A stretch of DNA of 64,000 bases from Plantago ovata (GCA_028274465.1 CM051457.1:47648362-47712361); one strand, 5' to 3'; shown: positions 31,849-42,734, counted from the stretch's first letter. Numbers and translations: made by a program. Notes: generated by a model not told the origin, from the sequence alone.

Positions 31849-33131
31849 TGATGAATGTGTATTTTACACTTTCATTTGAGTCTTTTTCACCTATTTTAGC
31901 TATCCTCTATGTTAATTTAGCTATATTTTGGTGCATTTTATTAAAATAGTGTCACGTTTTCCTTTAGTTTTTATTTTACAGGTTTTGGTTGAAAAACGAG
32001 GATTTCCGGGCAATTATATTGAAGTTGACAAGGAATTGGTGTTCCAGAAGCCTATTTGGAGTATCTGAAGGTTTCCGGATAGGATTTGGAGTCTAGGGGT
32101 CGAATCTGGAGGTTAGAAGGCCACTAGAAGTCAGAAATCGAGTCCGAAAAGGGGAAGAAATCCAAAAACGCGTCGAAAACGCAGAATTCCGTGAAATTTC
32201 GAATCGCCCCACACCGGGCGAATCGCCCGGTGTGTGGGGCGAATCGCCCCACATTATTTCGAAGCCTATATATAGTTGCTCAGTTTTTCACCGAAATTCA
32301 TACTTTTCCAGACCTATTCTCTCACCTCTCTCTGTAGTTTTAGGTAGGAACTTCCCAGAGCTTGTTCTGGGGGTTCATAGCTTAGGAGACACTTTTTCAT
32401 AGCAGATTGGAGCTTGTAAGATCGCGATTCTTCGGAGACTCACAACCTTCGGTAACATTGTATCTTACGGTTTATTCTACTTATTTTTATATATCTTTCA
32501 ACATGTTTTCTTCTATGATTTCTGTTGATTGCATGACAACTATGAGTAGCTAAACTTATCGTTGGTGGTAGTATGTGCATTCTTAGCGAAGGGTTGATAA
32601 TCATGCTAATGGCTATATCGCGCATTATACTCCGTGTTATTGCTTTATTTCGTTGATCAGGCTCAGCCTATATTTTTTTATGTTGATTAATTATTATGCA
32701 AAAACTGGACCCTCGTCGACCTATGCACATTTATATCTTCGTAGTGTTGAATGATTACGGAACACAATAGGACAATAGTGTTGATCTGTCAGTATCTTTA
32801 TCGTCGTAGTGTTTAATAATTGCAACAGGACAATCGATTGATCAAAGATCTCCATGCAAGACCGAGGAATTTACGCATGATTATTAACCCGTTATGCTTT
32901 GAAGGACCATACTATCACCAATCTCCATTATCTATTAGAAAAACCTTTGCTATATCGTCTACTATTTTATATTCTAAATTAGATTTGATAAAGCTAGTTA
33001 TAGTCCTTAGAGAACGACACTCGAGGTCATTCTACTGCTACACTACGGTTTTCGTTGTAGTCGTGAATTGCCTTTGGCTAAATAACAAATTTATTTGATT
33101 GAATCGGGACCCGACAAATCTCGGTTCATCA
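31849..33131 (+). repeat. Element A 3' LTR
   Basis: 1283 bp, TGATGAA...TTCATCA, followed by TSD GGTGT (33132-33136). The palindrome array (32199-32252) holds one partial and two full units, against two in the 5' LTR. TATA at about 32267-32275. Confidence 0.93.
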
Positions 33132-33550
33132 GGTGTAAGAAAATATGGTGACCCACAGTGCCTCAATGTATTAATCTAGACAAGACGACTAGGCATTATG
33201 GAATTCTCAGAAGATTGACAACCTTCGGTAACTTTGTATCTTACAACTTTTATCTACTTATTTTAGCTATATCGTTAGAAAAACCTTTGCTATATCGTCT
33301 ACTATTTTATATTCTAAATTAGATTTGATAAAGCTAGTTATAGTCCTTAGAGAACGACACTCGAGGTCATTCTACTGCTACACTACGGTTTTCGTTGTAG
33401 TCGTGAATTGCCTTTGGCTAAATAACAAATTTATTTGATTGAATCGGGACCCGACAAATCTCGGTTCATCAGGTGTAAGAAAATATGGTGACCCACAGTG
33501 CCTCAATGTATTAATCTAGACAAGACGACTAGGCATTATGGAATTCTCAG
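32935..33550 (+). repeat. 276-bp tandem duplication with a 64-bp templated filler
   Basis: 32935-33210 and 33275-33550 are identical by eye. Each copy spans the last ~197 bases of the A LTR, the TSD and ~75 bases of copia-LTR flank. The 64-bp spacer (33211-33274) begins AGATTGACAACCTTCGGTAA. It matches the LTR type of element B (34356-34405), not that of A. The second LTR end at 33471 could be mistaken for another element border. Confidence 0.9.
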
Positions 33551-33796
33551 ACGATTCCATTTGCGATATTAATACATGAGGATGTTTGAGGGAGACCTCA
33601 AAACCACCTTCCCTTGGGGAAGCCTGTTGCACTTAATGCGGCGATGGTAGTGTCATTTCATTTGACTGACTCGAATGCATCTAGGATCGATGATGTGTAT
33701 ATCCCAATAATACATTCACGGTGCCTCAGGAAGTTGTTTGGTTCAGTGGATATATCTATGATAATCATAATATATCCATGTGTTGGCCAACGACAT
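33132..33796 (-). repeat. Copia-type LTR fragment, inner part (reverse)
   Basis: Reverse-complement similarity to about 11770-12080, for example the block around TATTAATACATGAGG (about 33569) and the GACTCGAATGCATCTAGGATC block (about 33666). It includes the duplicated segment. It continues beyond element B at 42076. The left end abuts Tat pol through element A. Confidence 0.75.
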
Positions 33797-35053
33797 TGAT
33801 GAATGTGTATTTTACACTTTCATTCGAGTCTTTTTCACCTAATTTAGCTATCCTCTATGTTAATTTAGCTATATTTTAGTACATTTTATTAGAATAGTGT
33901 CACGTTTCCCTTTATATTTTATTTTACAGGTTTTGGTTGAAATTCGGAGATTTACGGGCAATTATATTGAAGTCTACAAGGAATTGGTGTTCCAGAAGCC
34001 TATTTGGAGTATCTAAAGGTTTCCGGATAGGATTTGGAGTCTAGGGGCCGAATCTGGAGGTTAGAAGGCCATTAGAAGTCTGAAACCGAGTCCGAAAAGG
34101 TGAAGAAATCCAAATCCGCGTCGAAAAACGCGGAAATTCCGCGAAATACTGGGGGGCGAACCGCCCCAGAGGTTTTTCGGGCCTATATATAGTTGCGAGT
34201 TTTCTCTCCGAAAATCATATCTTTCCAAGCCTACTTTCTCACCTCTCTCTATAGTTTTAGGTAGGAACTTCCCGGGGCCTGTCCTGGGAGTTCCATAGCT
34301 TAGGGGATACTTTTTCATAGCAGATTGGAGCGCGTAGGATCGCAATCATCCGGAGATTGACAACCTTCGGTAACTTTGTATCTTACAACTTTTATCTACT
34401 TATTTTATTTCTTTCAATATGTTTTCTTCTATGATTGCTATTTATTGCATGCACATTATGAGTAGCTAAATTTATCGTTGGTGGTAGTATGTGAATTCTT
34501 AGCGAGGGAAGATAATCATGCTAATGGCTATATCGCGCATTATACTCCGTGTCATTGCTTTATTTCGTTGATGAGTTGAACACCAAAATTCTCGTATGTT
34601 GTATTGATCATTATGCACATCTAGACACTTGTCGGCCAATCAGACCAAATTATCTTCGTAGTGTTGAATGATTACGGAACACAATAGGACGTTAGTTGTT
34701 GACAGGTCAGACCCATATTATCTTCGTAGTGCTTAATACTTACAACAGGACCCAAGATTCATTCAAAGATCTCTATGCAAGACCGATGAATTTATGCATG
34801 ATTATCGACCCATTATGTTAAGAAGGACCATACTATCACCAACCTCCATTATCTGCTTGAAAACCCCCTATTGCTTTCTATCTGCTGTTTTATATTTTCC
34901 TGTTAAATAGATAAAGCTAGTTATAGTCCTGAGAGAACGACACTCGAGTCATTCTGCTACTACACTACGGTTTTCATTGTAGTTGTGATTGCCTTTGGCT
35001 AAATAACAAATTTTATTTGTTTGAATCGGAACCCGACAAATTCCGGTTCATCA
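33797..35053 (+). repeat. Element B 5' LTR
   Basis: 1257 bp, TGATGAA...TTCATCA. One palindrome unit, GGGGGGCGAACCGCCCC (34151-34167), lies before CCTATATATAG. The 3' LTR has two units. Confidence 0.93.
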
Positions 35054-35056
35054 AAT

Positions 35057-35074
35057 TGGCGCCGTTGCCGGGTA
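35057..35074 (+). other. Element B primer-binding site
   Basis: TGGCGCCGTTGCCGGGTA, three bases after the LTR, matches the tRNA-Asp(GUC) 3' end except near its last bases. ACTATACTCC follows directly (it shares the final A). Confidence 0.88.
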
Positions 35075-35216
35075 CTATACTCCTTTTTTCTGTTTAATTT
35101 GTTTTTATTTACAGCTTTAGATTCCTAATTCTATTAGTTTTAGTTTTTCTTTTTAATCTCTCTTTGCTTTCCTAGTTTGTTTCTAATCTCTTTACCTAGT
35201 CTGTCACAGATAGTGT

Positions 35217-37352
35217 ATGCCGCATACACGTTCTGCAGGAACACCGCTTGCTAATTCAATTGCAAAGATCGATAGAGTCTACCACCAGGGAAGGCGACTA
35301 CTTGAAAGGCGCGCACTAGAGGAAATACAGGAAACCGATTTCTCTGAATCTCTAATTAGTCTATTCAAGGAAATCGACGGAATGGCAGAAGCTAGACCAC
35401 TGAAGGCATGGGTACAACCCACCAAGGATCGTATGAGGGGACCGGCGATAGTTCTTTCGTCTGCAACCCGAGATCTGGAGATCAAGAACCACGCATTCCA
35501 ACAACTTCCGAGGTTCTATGGCTTATCAAGGGAAGATGTGATGGGGTACTTGCACGATATCGATGATTTCGTCAACCAACTCCCACGACTCGGAGCTGAC
35601 ATAACAACGGATGAGTTGAGGATGAAGGTTTTTGCTATGGGACTTGGACTTGGCGACAGAGCCAAGTCATGGCTGAGCTCTCTTCCAGCAGGCTCGCTGG
35701 ACACTTGGAAAAAGGTTTTTTCAGCTTTCATGGAGAAATACTTCCCACACACTCTGACTACCACGCTCAAGGCGCAGATCACTGGATTCAAGAAGGACTA
35801 TGATGAGACCATCTACACCGCGTTCGAGAGGTTCCAAGATCTCACGAACAAGTGCCCTCACCATGGTTTTGAACTCTCCGACCTAGTCCAACACTTCTAC
35901 AATGGACTAACCTTCGAGAACCAACAAGTGGTGGATTTCCAATGCCGAGGCAATGTTTGGGAGGAAATCGCAGAAGCCGTCTGGGCTGTTTTCGAAAGGC
36001 TTGCTAAAGGTTCGCAGTTCAAGGACCCAAGGGCAATGGTTAGGAGACGTGGACCTGAAGCTCCACCGACTCAAGAAGCCCCTATGTACAGGGGGAATGG
36101 GGACCAATTCGAGTGCTTTACCAACGAATTGAAGCAAGTCCTCAAGAGCTCCACCGGAACAACTGTTTCGAACGAAGTATGCCGAATATGCAAGAACTAT
36201 GGGCATGGAGCTCATATGTGTCGATCGGAGTTGGCATACGATGATGGCAACTGGGCTCGAGGAGAAGAAGAAGTCTTTGCTATGGAGTTTGGTACTCAAG
36301 AAGTTAGCTACGGACAAGAGGGTAGGAATCCTCGAGGTGGATTTTGGAGAAGAGGATACCGTAACAATCAAGGATATGCACCAGCTAACCAAACTTATGG
36401 ACCTAACCAAGACCGTAGTAGGCTGAACTATGGTAATGATCACTGCGAAAACCCCGCTCCGAAAGAGCCACCGAAGTCGAAGACGACTCAACTGATGGAG
36501 AACTTGCAGAAGATGGTCGATCATACACAAAGTTTTCTCAAACGGTATGAGGAAGAATCTGAGAAGACTAGGGCAAGGCTCGATAAGTTAGAAGAGAGCA
36601 CTAGGCTTGCCCATCAAAAGATGCAAAAGTTGATCGACCGAAAACTACCTAGCAGCACTGTGAAGTCGAATGCCATCACATTGGCTGATGATGTACCTGA
36701 CGAAATCACCATCAAAAAGGTTGTTAGGTGCAAGAAATGCATTAAGGAAGAACTTCTACAAGCTGAGGAGGAAGAGAAGGGCCTAGGTTCCGACACAAGT
36801 GACGAGGATCAAGAGGATCCTGAACCACTCCCTAAAAGTTTCGATGTTAAGGTAGGGATTGGTGAGCTTGAAGATGTCCGTGCCACACTAGATACGGGAT
36901 CCTACTCGAACATAATTCCTTTGAATGTGTTTGAAAAGAGCAACATTGGAAAACTATCGGAGCAAAGGGAAATCGTACAACTGGCGGATGGATCCTTTAT
37001 GAGACCGGAGGGCGTTGTGAAAAATGTGTTAGTCAAGATTGGTGAAGCATCCATATACACCAACTTTGTAGTTATGCCGGCGTCTGGACCTGGAACGGGG
37101 GATGTCATACTCTTAGGGCAAACATTCTTGACTAAACTACGCTCGGTGATGGATATCTACCAAAGAACTTGCACCATTGAAGTAAATGGCAAGCAACACG
37201 TGTTGCAAGCCATACCTGATCCACCTGAACCGCCTGATATTATTACTCACTACTGTGGTCTTGCAGCCTATATTCTTTCTTACTCACCGGTTCGTGGCAT
37301 GGAAAGGAGATCAATGAAGGGGAAGGCTAGTACCCGCAAAAAGAAGAGATAG
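35217..37352 (+). CDS. gag-pro: Intact Athila-like Gag-protease polyprotein (711 aa)
   Basis: One uninterrupted frame beginning MPHTRSAGTPLANS about 140 bases after the PBS. The capsid domain spans roughly residues 80-280 ('RDLEIKNHAFQQLPRFYGLSREDV', 'GDRAKSWLSSLPAGSLDTWKKVFSAFMEKYFPH', 'ETIYTAFERFQDLTNKCPHHGFELSDLVQHFYNGL'). A CCHC zinc knuckle starts at residue 322 (CRICKNYGHGAHMC). A coiled-coil-like charged region follows (about 430-480), then an acidic linker. The retropepsin domain has active-site LDTGSYSNIIPLNVF with Asp at residue 559, and 'VILLGQTFLTKLRSVMDIYQRTCTIEV'. Relative to A, 'GLGLGDRA' is a two-residue duplication. The protein should assemble particles and mature itself. RT and integrase are absent, so they must come from another element. 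Confidence 0.92.
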   Translation: MPHTRSAGTPLANSIAKIDRVYHQGRRLLERRALEEIQETDFSESLISLFKEIDGMAEARPLKAWVQPTKDRMRGPAIVLSSATRDLEIKNHAFQQLPRFYGLSREDVMGYLHDIDDFVNQLPRLGADITTDELRMKVFAMGLGLGDRAKSWLSSLPAGSLDTWKKVFSAFMEKYFPHTLTTTLKAQITGFKKDYDETIYTAFERFQDLTNKCPHHGFELSDLVQHFYNGLTFENQQVVDFQCRGNVWEEIAEAVWAVFERLAKGSQFKDPRAMVRRRGPEAPPTQEAPMYRGNGDQFECFTNELKQVLKSSTGTTVSNEVCRICKNYGHGAHMCRSELAYDDGNWARGEEEVFAMEFGTQEVSYGQEGRNPRGGFWRRGYRNNQGYAPANQTYGPNQDRSRLNYGNDHCENPAPKEPPKSKTTQLMENLQKMVDHTQSFLKRYEEESEKTRARLDKLEESTRLAHQKMQKLIDRKLPSSTVKSNAITLADDVPDEITIKKVVRCKKCIKEELLQAEEEEKGLGSDTSDEDQEDPEPLPKSFDVKVGIGELEDVRATLDTGSYSNIIPLNVFEKSNIGKLSEQREIVQLADGSFMRPEGVVKNVLVKIGEASIYTNFVVMPASGPGTGDVILLGQTFLTKLRSVMDIYQRTCTIEVNGKQHVLQAIPDPPEPPDIITHYCGLAAYILSYSPVRGMERRSMKGKASTRKKKR

Positions 37353-37615
37353 GCGCAGACAGGAGTCGAGTGAAAGACTTTAAACAATGACGCTATCCGG
37401 GAGGCAACCCGGAACTTTTATCGCTTTCTTTACTGCTTTTCTGCATGCATTCATTCTTGAACTATTTGCTTCTCATATGCGAATTTGTTCATGTCTGTGT
37501 CGTATATGCTTTTGTTTGAGTGAAATTTTTCGAGTGGTTTTTTGAAAAAAAATTGGTTTCGGGATTTAAACCGCAATTTCTGACATCAGGGCCCGTCTCC
37601 CCGCATTGGGGAGCA

Positions 37616-37695
37616 CGGGGCGAACCGCCCCACTTGGGGGGCGAACCGCCCCGTGGTGGGGCGAACCGCCCCACTTGGGGGGCGAACCGCCCCAC
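37616..37695 (+). promoter_or_regulatory. Internal cgaAccg palindrome array of element B
   Basis: Four tandem units of GGGGCGAACCGCCCC at about 20-bp intervals, separated by CACTTG/GTGGTG linkers. The centre AAC matches the B LTR palindromes and differs from the AAT of element A. A TATA-like CTTTAAAAAC follows at 37707. Confidence 0.8.
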
Positions 37696-37927
37696 AGGCC
37701 CAGATCTTTAAAAACGCGGATTTCAACCCCAAAACCCTATTTTCTTCATTTTTCTTCATCCATACTCCCAAAAAACCCGAAAAGTGTGATTTTGCTTCTA
37801 AATTTTCATAACTTCTACATTTCTCGGCCAAATTGAGTGTTCTTTAGCTTAATTCAAAGCTTATTACATGATCTATCATCCTATCCGATCATATTTCATC
37901 CTAACTCGTTAGATTTGCAGATCTGAG

Positions 37928-38469
37928 GTATTATCTTTAGAACCCTAATTTTCGAATTTGGGGGTTTTTTGATGTGAGCTTCAATTATGCTTATTTGATG
38001 CATGGGTATGTTGTTTGTATGATTAGACATGTTATTTACTATCAATTGCATGCTCAATTTTGCTTGGTTTGATGATTTGGGTATTTTTGCTGCTAGATGA
38101 TATATCTTGTTCTGCAATATGTCTTTATCTTTGGATTCTTGCATATGAATGTGTTTATTGGTGTAATGTTGGTAGATTTGACGATAGAATGCTTAATTGT
38201 TGAGTTTGAGGATTTATGTTGATAGAATTTTTGCGCTACTATGGTATGAATTGAGCCTTGTTATCAAGGATATTGGTTGACTGGTAAGAGCATGATGTGA
38301 CGTATTGCATGTAGTAGTTTCGTTGATATGTTGCATGATGAGGAAGCTAGGCTAGACATTGCGGTTTGGGGAGTTTGATTGTTGATTCTATCAATCGTAT
38401 TTTTCGCTTTTACACTAGCATATATTTGAGTCTGTTTTTGTCATACGAGGTGCTAATAGTTGTTTGTAT
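37928..38469 (+). other. Leader-intron equivalent in B, acceptor lost
   Basis: Donor ATCTGAG|GTATTA matches A and C. At the expected acceptor, TGTTTGTATGTACC replaces the TAG or CAG of A and C, and the ORF2 start ATG reads ATA. Splicing and ORF2 expression are probably abolished. Confidence 0.55.
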
Positions 38470-38470
38470 G

Positions 38471-38857
38471 TACCATAAAAAGGGAAGGGAGCATTCCCGT
38501 ATGATTGCTGTGAAGAATCATGTCAAGGAAGGTGATCTCGCTAGATGTGCGTTCAAGCCAAGGGGTTTTGCAACAACGTCGTGGATTATCCGAGAGGAGG
38601 AGCTAGAGTACACCTGGAGTAAGGACTCCTATGCCTATTCATGCACCACCGAAGGGACAGAAACCGTTATTACATCATCCCTCCATCACGAGGACTGCAA
38701 AGTTCGAGTGAACTGGAAGGCACCGGGACATTCTAGCAGCGACGGATTTGATCTTGAGTTCGCAGTTGCTAGAAGGTTCCAAAGCGCTAGCTTGGTTCCA
38801 AAACATAATGACATGGGTACACAGTCCCTCGTTGGGGCGCCCTTTGCCAACCTCTGA
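38471..38857 (+). CDS. Unrecognised ORF segment replacing the ORF2 body in B
   Basis: Open frame 38366-38857, of which 38471 onward lies past the intron equivalent. After a short stretch like ORF2 ('KKGRE', compare 'RKGKG' in A), the sequence is unlike ORF2: 'DLARCAFKPRGFATTSWIIREEELEYTW', 'HHEDCKVRVNWKAPGHSSSDGFDLEFAVARRF'. Downstream, ORF2-like sequence returns near 38999. I do not recognise this product. It could be captured host sequence or strongly rearranged element sequence. Coding status is uncertain. Confidence 0.35.
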   Translation, partial: YHKKGREHSRMIAVKNHVKEGDLARCAFKPRGFATTSWIIREEELEYTWSKDSYAYSCTTEGTETVITSSLHHEDCKVRVNWKAPGHSSSDGFDLEFAVARRFQSASLVPKHNDMGTQSLVGAPFANL

Positions 38858-38984
38858 AGTGAACATCATATTGACATTGGGCGGAGCAACAGTGGAGAAT
38901 GTGGTCAAAATTGGAGAAAAAGGTAGAAGACTTCTGAGTAACCGAGCAGCCTACTGAAACCTTCTCGTGGGATGAAACATTGGA

Positions 38985-39245
38985 GAGGGAGGTCCTGAAA
39001 CCACTGCCCTTTCCCCTTCAACAGTTCACATCCCATTGGAGGGCTACAGGATGGAGGATTCCATAAAATCGGCGTGTGGTCTAGAGAATTCTACCTGCCA
39101 CTGCAACTCTACTGGTGATGATGATGGTGACAGTAGTGACAATGAAGGCAATACGGGCAATGATGACTCTGATAGAGGAGTTGCTCCTGACCAGCCTAAA
39201 AATGGAACTACCACACCCACCAGAAGACCTGATGTCACACTATGA
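38985..39245 (+). pseudogene. ORF2 C-terminal remnant in B
   Basis: ACTGCCCTTTCCCCTTCAAC (about 39003) matches the ORF2 stretch 'AALSPSTIEV' of A. An acidic run ('GDDDGDSSDNEGNTGNDDSD') parallels the acidic repeat of A. The globular body upstream is missing. Confidence 0.55.
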
Positions 39246-39351
39246 AGCTCACAGAGGAGGCCCAATAAATCACAAGCAGCATACTCAACCGACCGAGGCC
39301 AAACCATGGGGTAACATCTAGTATCACATCTTATTTCCTCATTTTCTTACT

Positions 39352-39389
39352 GCTAGGGACTAGCGTTAATTGCATGAGGGGGGATGGGA
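39352..39389 (+). promoter_or_regulatory. Internal hairpin plus G-rich tract (B)
   Basis: GCTAGGGACTAGC (39352-39364) followed by GAGGGGGGATGGGA (39376-39389). This is equivalent to 30372-30408 in A. Confidence 0.55.
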
Positions 39390-39859
39390 TTTAAGTGATC
39401 TGATGTTGTTAGTTCGGAGCTTGGCATTGGTAGGATGAGTATAGTACCTCGCATGCTTTATCATTTGCATTTGCACGTTTACTGCTTTCCTAGGATAGTC
39501 TTGCATGTTTTTATATGGAGTTTATTGCCGAACTTTTTGAACTTTTTTATTGGGTAGATCAACTAGCTATGCCATTAATCGTATGCTTAATCTCTATGAA
39601 TTTGTTTGAGGTTTTTCTCGCTTGGCTTGTCACATTTACGTATTGCACTTAGTTAAGCTTGGTAGTCTCGACATCACTTAGTGGTGTTTTCTCTACTGCG
39701 GTTCACGAAGGCCTTTATAATAGGATGATGCATGTTAGGGTCTTATGGTTGTTTTCCCGAGTAATTATGTACCTAAGAGGCAACAAGTCTTCACCATGCT
39801 TTGAGATTGCTAAATGCCTAGGAAGGAGGTAGTGTGAGGTTGTGTGATCCTTTGTTTAT
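39390..39859 (+). other. Element B 3' noncoding region, first part
   Basis: Closely matches 30409-30902 of element A. No coding potential seen. Confidence 0.6.
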
Positions 39860-40195
39860 AACCTATTCTTCCGAATAGGTTTGGGGAGGGGGTTACACCA
39901 TCATAGACTTGTTTCTGTTTTTTCATTTTCGTATCGTGAGTTTATTTTTCCTTTTCCGTAAATTTTGTACTCCAACCTATTCTTTCGAATAGGTTTGGGG
40001 AAGTCGTGTGAGTCATTTTTGTTTCCCTTTTTGTTATGCTACTGCTGGCTAGAAAAAAAATCGAAAAGAAAGAAGAAAGAAAATATTCCAGAAGAAAAAA
40101 AAAGAGAAAAAGAAAAAAAGAATCTGGAAAGAAAAAAAAGGAAAAAAAAGAAGACCCCAAAAAAGCAAAGAAGGGTCCAAAAAATTAAGCCAAAT
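39860..40195 (+). repeat. Paired conserved hairpins and A-rich tract (B)
   Basis: Hairpins at 39860-39881 (loop TTCC) and 39974-39995 (loop TTTC), each followed by TGGGGA. The A/G-rich tract spans about 40050-40195. Confidence 0.85.
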
Positions 40196-40759
40196 AGCAG
40201 TTTAGCAAAGTTTGAGTCTTTTCCATTTTTCGTATTGTTCGTATTCGTGTTTTTCTATTTTTTATCTTTTTTGTCTTGAGTGTCATCTGTTCCAGACCAC
40301 CCTCGTCCTGCCATTCAGGAAGTGGTGAATAGCTTAAGACTTTACTTGAGATATGGGTAGAATAGGGGAGAGTTATCTTTTATAGGGAACCCTCCTTCGT
40401 TTGATGAGAGCCAGTACTGGTTCGACCTCTTTTGAGGGAAAGTCTTAACATGGTGGAACAGCAGTAAGTCCTCAGTTTCATAGGCACGGGGCAACCATTC
40501 GTATCTTAGCATGCATCATTACGTCGTCACTGACCAGGTCCAGGTAGAGAATGTTACGAGAGACTATCTTGTCTTGACATAAGTGCTTATGTGGATGTGT
40601 ATAAGTCAATCGAGGTATTCTTCAACCTATTTTCATGCTTTGATTTATATGGTTTTTTTTCATATGTTATTTGGTAGATTCAGTAATTTAGTTCATTTTA
40701 TTTGGCATGAAACTCCATTTTTGAGTCTTGCATGTTTTTTGTATTAGAGTCTAGCTTAG

Positions 40760-40796
40760 TTGCTTGAGGACAAGCAAAGGTTCGGTTTGGGGAGTT
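40760..40796 (+). promoter_or_regulatory. Hairpin and polypurine tract of element B
   Basis: TTGCTTG-AGGA-CAAGCAA (40760-40777), then GGTTCGGTTTGGGGAGT up to the LTR. The 564 bases upstream (40196-40759) are noncoding and match A. Confidence 0.8.
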
Positions 40797-42075
40797 TGAT
40801 GAATGTGTATTTTACACTTCCATTGGAGTCTTTTTCACCTAATTTATCTATCCTCTATGTTAATTTAGCTATATTTTAGTACATTTTATTAGAATAGTGT
40901 CACGTTTCCCTTTAGATTTTATTTTACAGGTTTTGGTTGAAATTCGGAGATTTACGGGCAATTATATTGAAGTCTACAAGGAATTGGTGTTCCAGAAGCC
41001 TATTTGGAATATCTGAAGGTTTCCGGATAGGATTTGGAGTCTAGGGGCTGAATCTGGAGGTTAGAAGGCCATTAGAAGTCTGAAACCGAGTCCGAAAAGG
41101 TGAAGAAATCCAAATCCGCGTCGAAAAACGCGGAAATTCCGCGAAATACTGGGGGGCGAACCGCCCCATGCCTCGGGCGAACCGCCCCAGAGGTTTTTCG
41201 GGCCTATATATAGTTGCGAGTTTTCTCTCCGAAAATCATATCTTTCCAAGCCTACTTTCTCACCTCTCTCTATAGTTTTAGGTAGGAACTTCCCGGGGCC
41301 TGTCCTAGGAGTTCCATAGCTTAGGGGATACTTTTTCATAGCAGATTGGAGCGCGTAGGATCGCAATCATCCGGAGATTGACAACCTTCGGTAACTTTGT
41401 ATCTTACAACTTTTGTCTACTTATTTTATTTCTTTCAATATGTTTTCTTCTATGATTGCTATTGATTGCATGCACATTATGAGTAGCTAAATTTATCGTT
41501 GGTGGTAGTATGTGAATTCTTAGCGAGGGAAGATAATCATGCTAATGGCTATATCGCGTTTTATACTCCGTGTCATTGCTTTATTTCGTTGATGAGTTGA
41601 ACACCAAAATTCTCGTATGTTGTATTGATCATTATGCACACCTGGACACTTGTCGGCCAATCAGACCAAATTATCTTCGTAGTGTTGAATGATTACGGAA
41701 CACAATAGGACGTTAGTTGTTGACAGGTCACACCCATATTATCTTCGTAGTGCTTAATACTTACAACAGGACCCAAGATTCATTCAAAGATCTCTATGCA
41801 AGACCAAGGAATTTATGCATGATTATCGACCCATTATGTTAAGAAGGACCATACTATCACCAACCTCCATTATCTGCTTGAAAACCCCCTATTGCTTTCT
41901 ATCTGTTGTTTTATATTTTCCTGTTAAATAGATAAAGCTAGTTATAGTCCTGAGAGAACGACACTCGAGTCATTCTGCTACTACACTACGGTTTTCGTTG
42001 TAGTTGTGGATTGCCTTTGGCTAAATAACAAATTTTATTTGTTTGAATCGGAACCCGACAAATTACGGTTCATCA
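40797..42075 (+). repeat. Element B 3' LTR
   Basis: 1279 bp with two palindrome units (41151-41190) against one in the 5' LTR. Otherwise it is nearly the same as 33797-35053. TSD GACAT follows. Confidence 0.93.
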
Positions 42076-42722
42076 GACATTACCAACACAACTATGACGA
42101 CTATGAGCAGTTCACTCCAATGCTACACATGAGAGATGAATCCTCTTAGGAACACTTATCATCCACATTTGTAATTTAGCCATAATCCCATAAGGGCCGT
42201 ATCTACCTCTTATTCAGGGCGTGCATTGGATTCCAACCAAAGACTATGGGGCAACAAATGTGATGGTAAAGTTCTGAGAGTCTGAGGACGAATGACATCA
42301 CTTCCACAACTTCGGTTCCCATAGACACCTTGTGTAGAGTACACATTGATGGGGGGTTTCCGGTGGGTACTTCCATTGTTCGGTATCCTTCTCGAACAAC
42401 TATGCGCAGTTATGGGAACATCATGGACTCGCCCATGCGATCCATTGCGTGGTCGCCCCTACATCTGAAATGAGCTTCGACTAGGGAGAGTTTGGGATGA
42501 ATGATAATTCACATAGTTCCCACTAATTATGTGATCAGTCATTCATCCACTGGGGACACGTTTGATATCAATACAGACCAACCAGATAAAGATATGACAT
42601 GTTGTATACCCGGTGCAAGATAAATACATAAGTAAACATGAACATGAATAACAAACATATATTCTATTACGTTGATTGTGATAAAGTATATATGTCCTTA
42701 AATGTGGTTGTCTCTAGGACAC
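42076..42722 (-). repeat. Copia-type LTR fragment, outer part (reverse)
   Basis: Reverse complement similar to about 11007-11750, ending at 42722 with the LTR start (minus strand TGTCCTAGAGACA). It is the continuation of 33132-33796 across element B. Twelve bases (42723-42734) of unknown origin separate it from Tat pol. Confidence 0.75.
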
Positions 42723-42734
42723 ATTTACTATCAT

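Larger units (their letters stand above)
24198..33131 (+). mobile_element. Element A: Athila-like non-autonomous element with ORF2
   Basis: 8.9 kb, TSD GGTGT (24193-24197 and 33132-33136). Order: 5' LTR, PBS extended into a tRNA-Asp antisense copy, decayed gag-pro, palindrome array, intron-bearing leader, ORF2, internal hairpin/PPT, paired hairpins, A-rich tract, hairpin-PPT, 3' LTR. No RT, RNase H or integrase is present. The Gag and tRNA-Asp PBS place it with Athila. It sits in a copia-LTR fragment that had already entered Tat pol. Its right LTR border is involved in a 276-bp tandem duplication. Confidence 0.93.
33797..42075 (+). mobile_element. Element B: Athila-like element with intact gag-pro
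   Basis: 8.3 kb with TSD GACAT (33792-33796 and 42076-42080), inserted in the reverse copia-LTR fragment. The LTRs are 33797-35053 and 40797-42075. It encodes one uninterrupted gag-pro ORF but no polymerase. The ORF2 region is rearranged. The noncoding 3' modules are complete. It is the best candidate in the window for a recently mobile non-autonomous element. Confidence 0.94.

Noticed and set aside
33131-33480. Extra element border at 33471
   Set aside because: It is the second copy of a tandem duplication of the A LTR end, not a new insertion.
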